From positions 1-59,606 of the forward strand of contig CANFBW010000015.1 of assembly GCA_947444925.1 (NCBI GenBank): a stretch of DNA of 59,606 nucleotides, read 5' to 3'. This stretch comes from Flavobacteriales bacterium. GTDB lineage: Bacteria; Bacteroidota; Bacteroidia; Flavobacteriales_C; GCA-002722245. A program made the translations under genes and the position numbers. Of this stretch, positions 1 to 7,758 are shown one piece after another (the first letter of the stretch is position 1; each line of letters opens with the position of its first letter). The notes below the pieces were generated by a model, which saw only the letters and a program-made list of their open reading frames with translations, did not search any database and was not told where the DNA came from.

Positions 1-2846
1 ATGCCCTTGTTGTTTTTGGTCCAAAAAGTTCCGCCAGTAGTATTGATCTCGATGGTGTCTAAGCTACCTTTTTTGCAATAGTTGTTTTTTGTTGAGGTGA
101 TACTGTAGTTCGCTGATGGATTTACAGTGATATTGATGGAGTCTTTTCCAGCGCAAACAGTATTGGAAGAGGCGTATTTTATTTTGTAGCTGCCCGCGGC
201 CAATCCGTTTGGACTGAAAGCGCCAGAAGCAACGTTGACATTGATTCCCGACCAAACGCCGCCCAATGTAGATCCGCCGGTGAGTTGCAAAGTAACAGGA
301 GCGATGTTGTTGCAGAAAGGTCCGGCAGCATTGATTTTCGCTGATTCTAAATCAATCACGGTGGTGGTGGTGGTGGTAGAGTCTTTACAGCCATTGTTGC
401 TTACTACTACTTTGTAGGTGTGTCCTGGTTTTGTAGTGAGGCCATTGATGACAGCGCCAACAGAAACCACGTCGCCACTCCAAGTATAGGTGATGGCACC
501 ATTTCCAACAATGGTGCTGAGTGCAGTAAGGGTATGTGCTTCTCCTAAACAAAAGGTTTTGTTTGGACTCACTGTCACCACTGGTTTTGTTGGTGATGGT
601 TTTACCACCACGATCGCCGAGTCATCGGCAATTTTAGCGCAGTTGTTGCCGATGTTGCCTGAGGTAGCAAAGATCAATTTGTATTTTCCGCTGCCAGAAA
701 TTGGTGATAGGGTTACTTTTCCGCTGATGCCCACAGTGCCCGATAGCGTGTCTTTGTATGACAATCCGTTGTTGTGGCTTACAATAAATTTATAATCGTA
801 ACCAATAGTTAGTGGAGCGAATACAACTTTAGCATCGGCTGGGTTACATACGTTGAGTACGCTGGATGGATCAATTTTAGGGTTGTCTACCGGTTTGTTG
901 CAGCACAACGATGTTAGTTTTACAGGAGCTGGGTCACAGGCAACCAAGGCACTAAAGTTCATGTCGGCATAATTGTTCCATTGGTTGTTGTTTGTAGCGT
1001 CTGCGTTCGTTATTTTTATTGCTGTGCCTCCAATAGAAGTATTTCCGATAGCTGGGCAAAAGCCGAGCTTTACAGAGGAACTTAAAGAGTAGCTTCCTGC
1101 AGGTAAGTTCCAGTTTGGTGTAACGGTTGTCAAGATGTTTCCACAAGGTAAAACAGGTATAGTATATGACAAATTAACTGTTCCCGATAAAGTGAAGGTG
1201 ACGGATATAGTTGATCCTGCTCCAGCACAGCCTTCTTCCCACAAAGGCTTTTGAACAACGAAAGAATTTAAAACAGTAGGTGTTGTGGTGGTAAACGTCA
1301 TGGGGGTGATCGTGCCTGAATAAGTTGTGAAAGAAGCAGCAGTTGGCCCTCCGACAGGAAGCGCAGAAAAATCAGCACTTTGCACCCAAATGGTTTGATC
1401 GGTGGCGGTGCCGTTTGGCACAAAAACATTGATGCTGGTGCCCGTGCTTAGCAAGGGAACTAAATTTTGGTTTTTCGACCAATTGTATTGCTTTCCGTCG
1501 GCCATGTCCAACAACAAAGTCGTGTCGGCACATTCTCTGAAACTTAGGTTTTTGGGAATATTCGCAGGCAAAGTGGAAGTGACATTGAAGGCATCAGAGA
1601 AATCACAATTCAAGCCAGGTGCACTGACAATGTTTAAATTGTGTATTCCTGCTGTTGTTACATCATAGGTTCTTTTAGTGCTTGAGCCCGAGGGGCCGCT
1701 CCAACTGATTGCTGAAATGGCGCCGTTGGGAATATTGAAGCCCGCATCCAAAGTATAAAATGAAGGTACGCAAAGGGCTAAATCAGCTTGAGGCAAACTC
1801 AATTTGTCTATGACCACAACATTGTCGTTGACAGAACAATTGTTGTCGGGATCATCGATACATACTCTGTACGAGCCACTGGATGTAACAATTTTCGACC
1901 ATGCTGATGGAAATATTTCAGTTTGTGGATTGCCTGCGCCGCTGTACCAATGAATGGTAGCATTGTTTTGCTGACCAATCAAAACATTTGGGTCAAGTGT
2001 GATGCTTCCGCTGTTGGTGCAAAGGTTCATGGTGTCGGCCATTTTGAAATCGGCAGTATAGGCGTTTTGCCCGTTTACATTTTGGCAAGTGTTGATAAAC
2101 GAAATATCATCGATGGCAACATCTAAACCAGTAGATCCGCCAGCGGTATTTACGAATTCAAAGCGAATCGTTACTTTATTGTAGGCTATTCCCGACGGGT
2201 CCCAGGCGGCACTCATATTTGTCCATTGCATTACACCGGCAGGTGAAATATTAATGCCCAAGGTTACCGGCGCATCAGGCAATCCGTCGGATACTTTATA
2301 TGGAATTACTACAACCTGCATGACAGGAGGTGTTCCGCCGTGGTAATTGGCTATCCAAGCTGAAAACCAGTATTTTTGATTGGGTGTGATGTCCATGGTT
2401 TGCTCCCAGGCAATGGGTAATCCCGATGTTTTTGGACTCACTGTTTGAGCAGCTAAGTCTACCACTAACGCGTAACCGTCACCAATAACTCCAGTGGTGT
2501 GGTCGGCAAAATTTTTATCGCCACCATATGCAACTCCCCAATAGTTGTTGTTGGTGTAAGCTACATTGTTCCATGTAAAGTTTTCGGCGTGCATTATAGC
2601 GTAATGGTCGGCCATATCAAAAGTAGGTTGCGCGGCAGGGTAGGTGCCCATGAAGCTCATGTCACTGTAGAAATCATAGTTGCTGCCTACCGTTGAAACG
2701 TGATTTTTTGCGGCGGGACCAGACAAATAGCCCAATTCAAAATCCCCGTTTCGCACGGCTTCTTTTACAGGGACTGCAGAGCACTGGCTGTAACCAATAT
2801 TGACAAGGCTTAGCAAAGCCAATGAGAGCAATACAATTGTTTTCAT
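1..2846 (-). CDS. Giant secreted repeat protein, N-terminal 948 codons (C-terminus off the window)
   Basis: The minus strand is open from an ATG at 2846-2844 to the window edge, so the C-terminus and stop are missing. The protein begins with a clear Sec signal peptide (MKTIVLLSLALLSLVNIGYS, then QC). Residues about 30-250 resemble the N-terminal carbohydrate-binding-like region of large Bacteroidota surface proteins (a 'NGDFELG' opening and later 'DVAIDDISF'). Further on come several Ig/PKD-like units of about 80 residues with paired cysteines and the usual 'GxY.v.v...C' ends. A run of six Thr codons (ACC repeats, about 361-378) lies in one linker. By analogy with such proteins, including the one at 49973-54784, a C-terminal T9SS sorting domain is expected outside the window; that is inference. 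Probable role: cell-surface adhesin or gliding-associated protein exported by T9SS. There are no frameshifts in the visible part. Confidence 0.85.
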   Translation of the reverse strand, partial: MKTIVLLSLALLSLVNIGYSQCSAVPVKEAVRNGDFELGYLSGPAAKNHVSTVGSNYDFYSDMSFMGTYPAAQPTFDMADHYAIMHAENFTWNNVAYTNNNYWGVAYGGDKNFADHTTGVIGDGYALVVDLAAQTVSPKTSGLPIAWEQTMDITPNQKYWFSAWIANYHGGTPPVMQVVVIPYKVSDGLPDAPVTLGINISPAGVMQWTNMSAAWDPSGIAYNKVTIRFEFVNTAGGSTGLDVAIDDISFINTCQNVNGQNAYTADFKMADTMNLCTNSGSITLDPNVLIGQQNNATIHWYSGAGNPQTEIFPSAWSKIVTSSGSYRVCIDDPDNNCSVNDNVVVIDKLSLPQADLALCVPSFYTLDAGFNIPNGAISAISWSGPSGSSTKRTYDVTTAGIHNLNIVSAPGLNCDFSDAFNVTSTLPANIPKNLSFRECADTTLLLDMADGKQYNWSKNQNLVPLLSTGTSINVFVPNGTATDQTIWVQSADFSALPVGGPTAASFTTYSGTITPMTFTTTTPTVLNSFVVQKPLWEEGCAGAGSTISVTFTLSGTVNLSYTIPVLPCGNILTTVTPNWNLPAGSYSLSSSVKLGFCPAIGNTSIGGTAIKITNADATNNNQWNNYADMNFSALVACDPAPVKLTSLCCNKPVDNPKIDPSSVLNVCNPADAKVVFAPLTIGYDYKFIVSHNNGLSYKDTLSGTVGISGKVTLSPISGSGKYKLIFATSGNIGNNCAKIADDSAIVVVKPSPTKPVVTVSPNKTFCLGEAHTLTALSTIVGNGAITYTWSGDVVSVGAVINGLTTKPGHTYKVVVSNNGCKDSTTTTTTVIDLESAKINAAGPFCNNIAPVTLQLTGGSTLGGVWSGINVNVASGAFSPNGLAAGSYKIKYASSNTVCAGKDSINITVNPSANYSITSTKNNYCKKGSLDTIEINTTGGTFWTKNNKG

Positions 2847-3122
2847 AATTCTAGTACAGTGTTAAACGACAGGGCTTTGGGCCTTGTGCGTTGTTTTGTT
2901 ACAAGCGTAAATTTCCTTACGGAAAGTGTAGATAGTCGTTTTTAAAAATAGGAAATTATTGCGAAACTCAAAACATTAGTTATCAATACGCTGTAGGTAA
3001 ATGCAGATGAAAGTCAACGCAATAGCAAAATAATGCTGCAATACAGGCTTTTCGCTTGATGGCTTTTCGCGAAATAGATGCCGGTCGCTAAGATTTTGGA
3101 TTACGTTTAAGTACGTATTGTC

Positions 3123-4109
3123 TTAAGAAATTAGAGAGGCGTTGTTTTTAAGTTTGTCAACAATTTGCTGCGCAACAAACAAGGCATCGTAGCCATCTTC
3201 AATAGTGACTACTGGATCATGATTGTTGATGATGGCAATAGCAAAATGAATCAATTCATCTTTGATCGCGTTGCTTTCCTTGATGTCAGGCGAGCTAAAA
3301 GTGATTTCTTTTTTTCCTTTGTTTTTTCCCAGATCAATTACGAGCGACATCGGATCAGCTTCGCCTTTGAGTTCGTTGAGTTGAAAGATGCTGGTTTTTT
3401 TTTCTAAGAAATCAACAGTGATGTATGCATCTTTTTGGAAGAAGCGTGTTTTACGCATGTTTTTGAGCGAGATGCGACTTGCCGTTAAATTGGCTACACA
3501 GCCGTTGTCAAATTCAATGCGCGCATTGGTAATGTCGGGCGTGTCACTCACTACAGCAACACCGCTGGCCGATATTTTTTTTACTGGTGAATTGACGATG
3601 CTTAGAATGATGTCGATGTCGTGTATCATTAAGTCGAGCACAACAGACACATCTGTGCCACGCGGATTGAATTCTGCCAAGCGGTGGCATTCAATAAACA
3701 TGGGTTGTGTGAAAAAAGGTTTTGCGGCGATGTACGCGGGGTTGAAACGCTCTACATGACCTACTTGTATTTTGACATTTGCCTCATGTGCGAGGTGCAT
3801 CAAGTTGCGCGCTTCCTCTAAAGTGTTGGTAATTGGTTTTTCAATGAACAAATGTTTTTGACTCTTTAAGGCCTTTACTGCGCATTCATAATGAGACAAC
3901 GTTGGTGTTACAATGTCAACAATATCGACAGCTTCAATTAATTCTTCTTGTGTTTCAAAGCATTTGATGTTAAATTGTTCGGCAACTTTTTTTTGTGTTT
4001 CAGGGTTGGGATCATAAAATCCAACGAGCTCAAAAGCAGGTATTTCCTTGATTAACTTGATATGGATGGAACCTAAATGGCCGGCACCAAGAACTCCTAT
4101 TTTTAACAT
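3123..4109 (-). CDS. Gfo/Idh/MocA family NAD(P)-dependent oxidoreductase
   Basis: A 328-residue protein of normal length for this family of sugar and cyclitol dehydrogenases. It opens with a Rossmann dinucleotide-binding motif (GVLGAGHLGS, residues 5-14). It carries the family signature EKPIT near residue 95, where the Lys is the usual catalytic residue. A GHVERFNPA motif follows near residue 137 at the start of the alpha/beta substrate domain. The GHVERFNPA form is typical of Bacteroidota members annotated only as oxidoreductases, some near UDP-sugar genes. The substrate cannot be told from sequence. It is divergent from pcm across 92 bp, and no operon partner is visible. Confidence 0.9.
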   Translation of the reverse strand: MLKIGVLGAGHLGSIHIKLIKEIPAFELVGFYDPNPETQKKVAEQFNIKCFETQEELIEAVDIVDIVTPTLSHYECAVKALKSQKHLFIEKPITNTLEEARNLMHLAHEANVKIQVGHVERFNPAYIAAKPFFTQPMFIECHRLAEFNPRGTDVSVVLDLMIHDIDIILSIVNSPVKKISASGVAVVSDTPDITNARIEFDNGCVANLTASRISLKNMRKTRFFQKDAYITVDFLEKKTSIFQLNELKGEADPMSLVIDLGKNKGKKEITFSSPDIKESNAIKDELIHFAIAIINNHDPVVTIEDGYDALFVAQQIVDKLKNNASLIS

Positions 4110-4201
4110 CGCGCTGTTTGTTTTTTGTAAAAGTAATTGAAATAGAAGGAGGCTTAATTTCTATCTTCACCAAAGAATCAACACACTTCGTTTAATAACT
4201 G

Positions 4202-4852
4202 ATGATAGATACATTTAAACACAAAGGATTGCGCAACAAGATGGTGGATGAACTGCGGGCGCTGGGAATTTCTGACGAACAAGTTTTAACGGCTATTAAC
4301 AATGTGCCGCGCCACTGGTTTCTTGACAATGCTTTTTTAGAGTATGCCTACCAAAACAAAGCTTTTCCTATTGGCAGCGGGCAAACCATTTCACATCCAT
4401 ACACGGTGGCCTATCAAACACAATTGCTGGAGATCAAGAAAGGAGAAAAGGTTTTGGAGGTAGGAACAGGTTGTGGTTATCAAACGTCGGTATTGGTGCA
4501 AATGGGGGCAAAGGTTTTTTCTATTGAACGACAACAAACACTGTTTGTAAAAACCAAACAGTTTATCAGTGATGCAAATATTCGTGCTAAATTATTTTAC
4601 GGCGACGGCTATCAGGGGCTTCCTGTTTTTGCGCCTTACGATAAAGTGATTGTTACGGCAGGCGCACCTTTTGTGCCAGAGGCCTTGATTGCGCAAATGG
4701 TAGAAGGTGGTCGATTGGTGATTCCTGTTGGTGAAGGTGAGAAACAAATCATGACCGTGATCGACAAACTAAAAGGCGGTGCGCTGAAAAAATACGAATT
4801 GGACGAATTTTCATTTGTGCCTTTGTTGGTGGATAAAAATTGGAAAAAGTAA
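4202..4852 (+). CDS. pcm: Protein-L-isoaspartate O-methyltransferase
   Basis: A 216-residue cytosolic repair enzyme that uses S-adenosylmethionine to methylate L-isoaspartyl residues in damaged proteins so that they can revert to aspartate. The family features are visible: an N-terminal helical part with 'VPRHWFL', the substrate-side 'GSGQTISHPYTVA' motif near residue 60, and SAM motif I (VLEVGTGCGYQTSVL) near residue 80. 'GAPFVPEALIAQM' and 'RLVIPVG' come near the C-terminus. Length is normal. It ends 4 bp from the convergent response regulator gene, so transcription of the two probably interferes or shares an end. The start ATG is the only plausible one, and its upstream region is shared with the divergent oxidoreductase. 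Confidence 0.95.
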   Translation: MIDTFKHKGLRNKMVDELRALGISDEQVLTAINNVPRHWFLDNAFLEYAYQNKAFPIGSGQTISHPYTVAYQTQLLEIKKGEKVLEVGTGCGYQTSVLVQMGAKVFSIERQQTLFVKTKQFISDANIRAKLFYGDGYQGLPVFAPYDKVIVTAGAPFVPEALIAQMVEGGRLVIPVGEGEKQIMTVIDKLKGGALKKYELDEFSFVPLLVDKNWKK

Positions 4853-4856
4853 GTGC

Positions 4857-5570
4857 TTAAAGTTTTTTTATTTCCACCATTTTTTTAAAATCTTCACGGT
4901 AACTTTCTCCTATTGTGATGCGTGTGTTTCCAATAAGCAAAGTGTTTCTTTCAATTTCATTGATCTTGTCGAAAGCAACAATGAACGATCGGTGGACACG
5001 CACAAATTTGTCTTTGGGCAATTCATTATCTACATAAGTGAGGCTCAATAACGAACTTATTTTTTCATTGTGTAAATGAAACACAACGTAGTCTTTCAAG
5101 CTTTCTATATATAGAATATCGTTCAAAATAATTTTCACTGTTTTGTATTCTGTTTTCACGAAGATGAAGTCGTTTGTGTTTTGTGCATTGCCGATGGCTA
5201 TGGGGAGCGATTCTGTTGTGTTTTTTTCTTTCACCTTAAGAATTGCTTTGAGCAGGCGTTCAAACGAAATGGGTTTTACCAAATAATCAATGGCATTTAG
5301 TTCATAGCTTTCTACTGCGTAATGTGGGTAAGCGGTGGTGAAGATAACGAGTGGTTTTTTGTGCAGAATTTTTAAAAATTCAATGCCGTTAAGTTCAGGC
5401 ATTTGGATGTCTAAAAAAATGAAATCAATGTTTTGATTGTTGATGATTTCAATGGCTTGCAATGGGTTTCGCACTTTCGCTACCAAATTAACGAAAGGTA
5501 TTTTGCTCAAATGATTTTCAATGACATCGAGTGCCAGGGGTTCGTCGTCAATGGCTATGCAGTTCATCAT
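4857..5570 (-). CDS. LytTR-family response regulator
   Basis: A 237-residue two-domain regulator. Residues 1-120 are a receiver domain with the acidic pair (IAIDDEP), phospho-acceptor Asp54 in FLDIQMPELNG, Thr in 'FTTAYP' and Lys in 'YLVKPI'. Residues about 135-235 are a LytTR DNA-binding domain ('DFIFVKTEYKTVKI', 'YIESLKDYVVFHL', 'FVRVHRSFIV'). It is the last gene of a three-gene minus-strand unit, overlapping the degenerate sensor gene upstream by 23 bp, so the three are almost certainly co-translated. The intact kinase partner is the gene at 6371-7384. LytTR regulators usually bind direct repeats; candidates lie upstream of the operon. Confidence 0.93.
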   Translation of the reverse strand: MMNCIAIDDEPLALDVIENHLSKIPFVNLVAKVRNPLQAIEIINNQNIDFIFLDIQMPELNGIEFLKILHKKPLVIFTTAYPHYAVESYELNAIDYLVKPISFERLLKAILKVKEKNTTESLPIAIGNAQNTNDFIFVKTEYKTVKIILNDILYIESLKDYVVFHLHNEKISSLLSLTYVDNELPKDKFVRVHRSFIVAFDKINEIERNTLLIGNTRITIGESYREDFKKMVEIKKL

Positions 5571-6387
5571 TGTGGATAAATTTAGAGATATTAATGCGCA
5601 CTTGAAAGTCGTTTGCTTTGGTATATGTAGAAATTTTTTCAGGTCGGTTTTGCTGCAAGAGTTCTAAAAAGTGCAGCTTGTCTGTTTCGTTGTTGAAGTG
5701 CAAAATAAGTTCCTCTGCATTTTCTGTATTTGTGAATGCAATGTTGTTTTGTTGGCAAAGTAAGGAACAAAAATCACTGGCGACCGAACCTTCGTCAATT
5801 GAACTGTTGAGCTGATATAGATTGTGTTTTAAAACATTGGAGAGTTTGAGTATGCTGTCTTGTGTTTGCTCAGGCGAAGTGCTGGCTTGCTTTTCAGCGA
5901 GTCGCAAAGAAGCCAGCATAAAAGGAATGTTTACAAAGGACCTCAGTGCAGTAAATTCATTGGTTCTTTTTTGTTGGGCGAGATCGGCGGTCTTTTTAAG
6001 ATTGATAAAATAGTCATAGGACAGTCGGCAGGCAAGGCATAGCGTAGCGTATTGAAAAGCAATATAAAAACCAACGCCATAAGAAAAGAGAATTTTTTTT
6101 ATTTGATGGTCTTCAAATCTGGCCCAGAAATACAATCCCAATGTTCCGTAAAAGCAAGTTAAAACGAATAGAAACTGAAAAACCCATAACGCATAGCGAC
6201 TCGTTTTTTTGTGCTTAAAAAAATAAGGAATCAGCGTGAAATAGTTCCAGTAAAATAAAGCCATCATAGGAAATTGCTCCAAGAGAGCAATTTCTATGGT
6301 GTAGCTTCTAAACAAAACATGATTGAGGAAGGTAAGCATCCAAAACAGGGTATGAAAAAATAGTGTTATTTTATTTACTCCTTTCAC
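5548..6387 (-). CDS. Degenerate LytS-like membrane protein lacking the phospho-acceptor His and the ATPase domain
   Basis: A 279-residue protein starting at GTG 6387-6385, overlapping the kinase gene upstream by 17 bp and the response regulator downstream by 23 bp. Residues 1-130 hold about four hydrophobic segments laid out like the LytS-type neighbour. After a short coiled linker, the sequence at residues 148-160 (ALRSFVNIPFMLASL) lines up with the His_kinase motif LKSQISPHFLFNTL of the neighbour, but the His is replaced by Pro155. The following 'SILKLSNVLKHNLYQL' still fits the dimerisation helix pattern. The HATPase_c N box (IENAFKHG) and G box are absent; the last 60 residues show no recognisable domain. 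It probably cannot phosphorylate. A scaffold, sensor subunit or inhibitor of the intact kinase is an inference. The reading frame is clean, so this is not simple decay. Confidence 0.8.
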   Translation of the reverse strand: MKGVNKITLFFHTLFWMLTFLNHVLFRSYTIEIALLEQFPMMALFYWNYFTLIPYFFKHKKTSRYALWVFQFLFVLTCFYGTLGLYFWARFEDHQIKKILFSYGVGFYIAFQYATLCLACRLSYDYFINLKKTADLAQQKRTNEFTALRSFVNIPFMLASLRLAEKQASTSPEQTQDSILKLSNVLKHNLYQLNSSIDEGSVASDFCSLLCQQNNIAFTNTENAEELILHFNNETDKLHFLELLQQNRPEKISTYTKANDFQVRINISKFIHNDELHSH

Positions 6388-7384
6388 TTAAATCAATGTT
6401 TAAAATTGTTTTGTAGCTTACTTTCTCTTTATGAATATCAAGAAGGTATTTTTTTTTGTAAATCAGGTCCAGTCGCCTTTTTACATTATTGATTCCAATT
6501 CCACCCACATCGTCGGTGCGTTTGTTTGCGTTAACTTCGTTCTCAACTGAAAACCAAAGAGAGTTGTTTTGAGCCCGCAATTCAATTTTAATTTCAGCAT
6601 CGTCATTGATGTTTCCGTGTTTAAAGGCATTTTCAATAAATGGCAAAAGAATCATTCCTTCAAACAAGGTGTTTTCCATTTTGTTTTCCATTTCAATTTT
6701 AAAACTCACTTTAACATTGCAACGCAATTGGTTGAGTTGAATGAAATTTTGTAATTGTTGTATTTCGCTTTTAATGGAAGATTTGCTGGAGGTTCCGTAC
6801 TCGTCAACTTTCATCATTAATTCTTTCAGTTGGCCAATGGCGGTAGCGGTTTTAGTGGATTTTGTCAAACACAATCCGTAAATGTTATTTAACGTATTAA
6901 AGAGGAAGTGTGGACTGATTTGTGATTTTAAATAAAGGAGTTCTGTTTGTTCAATTTCCTTTTCCAGGGTAATTTTATCTTTTTCACTTTTAAACCAAAA
7001 ATCAATAAAGGCCAGTGCGGTACTGGCAAAAATAACGTTTGTTGTTGATCCCACAAAATCACTAAACAGCTCTGCCCATAAAATAAATCGACCTTGCGCA
7101 TATCCTCCCCAGCACAATTCAATACCGATGGAATAGATGAAAATAACAGGAATTAGAAATCCAAAGTACTGAATGTATTTCCTACGCACCAAATATTTTG
7201 GCACCAGCCAGTAATAGTTCACATAAAAGAGAGCGATTTCAAAGAGTATGTTGAAGAAATTACTTCCATAAAAATTCCATTTTGTAGCTTCTTTATAATG
7301 GGGGAGCGCGAAAAGGATTTTACTGATTCCTTGTTCAAAAATCCAATAAAAAAGATGTATCCATATTCTTGTTTTTTTGTTCAT
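6371..7384 (-). CDS. LytS/AlgZ-family sensor histidine kinase
   Basis: A 337-residue membrane kinase. Hydrophobic segments occupy roughly residues 10-130. The His_kinase motif SQISPHFLFNTLNNIYGL carries phospho-acceptor His159. The ATPase domain shows the N box 'LLPFIENAFKHG' and a G-type box 'GGIGINNVKRRLDLIY'. ATG 7384-7382 was chosen over the TTG three codons upstream because it gives a normal MNKK start. It heads the operon that continues into the degenerate sensor and the LytTR regulator, and its promoter must lie in the 374-bp divergent region before the micro-ORF at 7588. The signal it senses is unknown. Confidence 0.92.
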   Translation of the reverse strand: MNKKTRIWIHLFYWIFEQGISKILFALPHYKEATKWNFYGSNFFNILFEIALFYVNYYWLVPKYLVRRKYIQYFGFLIPVIFIYSIGIELCWGGYAQGRFILWAELFSDFVGSTTNVIFASTALAFIDFWFKSEKDKITLEKEIEQTELLYLKSQISPHFLFNTLNNIYGLCLTKSTKTATAIGQLKELMMKVDEYGTSSKSSIKSEIQQLQNFIQLNQLRCNVKVSFKIEMENKMENTLFEGMILLPFIENAFKHGNINDDAEIKIELRAQNNSLWFSVENEVNANKRTDDVGGIGINNVKRRLDLIYKKKYLLDIHKEKVSYKTILNIDLSERSK

Positions 7385-7412
7385 TATAGCCAAATGTACA
7401 GAAAGGCTTTTT

Positions 7413-7531
7413 AGGTGTCAATAATTGTCGAGTCACACCTTTGTTTTGCTGATGAATAGGTCGGTTTTACCGACGAAGTATTTCGTTTGACAAAAGCATA
7501 GGAGTGTCACTGTTATTGAGGTGTTTGTCGA
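7413..7531. promoter_or_regulatory. Direct repeats in the divergent region upstream of the LytS operon
   Basis: AGGTGT followed by TTGTCGA occurs twice between the LytS start and the micro-ORF. The first copy is at 7413-7418 and 7425-7431 (6 bp between the parts); the second is at 7519-7524 and 7525-7531 (no gap). The first AGGTGT also pairs with ACACCT at 7435-7440 as an inverted repeat. A 5-bp stem GTCGG/CCGAC lies at 7460-7474. LytTR regulators commonly bind paired direct repeats in their own promoter region, so these are candidate operators; that link is inference. Confidence 0.3.
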
Positions 7532-7587
7532 TTGTGTTTTTCAAGTCGCTGTAATTTATTGTGTTTTGTTGCACTAAAAATTATGGT

Positions 7588-7701
7588 ATGAAAAATCGTT
7601 TATTCTTATTTCTATTTGCACTGCAAATAATACTGTCAATTCAATCTTCTGTTTTCGCTTATCCAATTGTTCATCTGGAAGTAAAAACATGGAGTAATTA
7701 A
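7588..7701 (+). CDS. Possible 37-residue secreted micro-peptide
   Basis: ATG at 7588 opens a 37-codon frame ending in TAA at 7699-7701. The product has a near-perfect Sec signal: MKNR, a hydrophobic core of about 16 residues, then 'SSVFA' with a good signal-peptidase site. That would leave a 13-residue mature peptide, YPIVHLEVKTWSN. It lies between the LytS operon (divergent) and the outer membrane protein gene (same strand, 57 bp downstream). It could be a secreted signal peptide, an upstream leader ORF, or the stub of a larger secreted protein cut short by the TAA. No Shine-Dalgarno sequence is obvious, but many Bacteroidota genes lack one. Confidence 0.35.
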   Translation: MKNRLFLFLFALQIILSIQSSVFAYPIVHLEVKTWSN

Positions 7702-7758
7702 ATTAATCATTATTATAGCGGCACTGACGAGTGCACTGAACTTAATTTTTAAATTTAA

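Noticed and set aside
361-381. GTG/ACC microsatellite
   Set aside because: It encodes six Thr residues in a linker of a real gene; too short to be a meaningful repeat locus.
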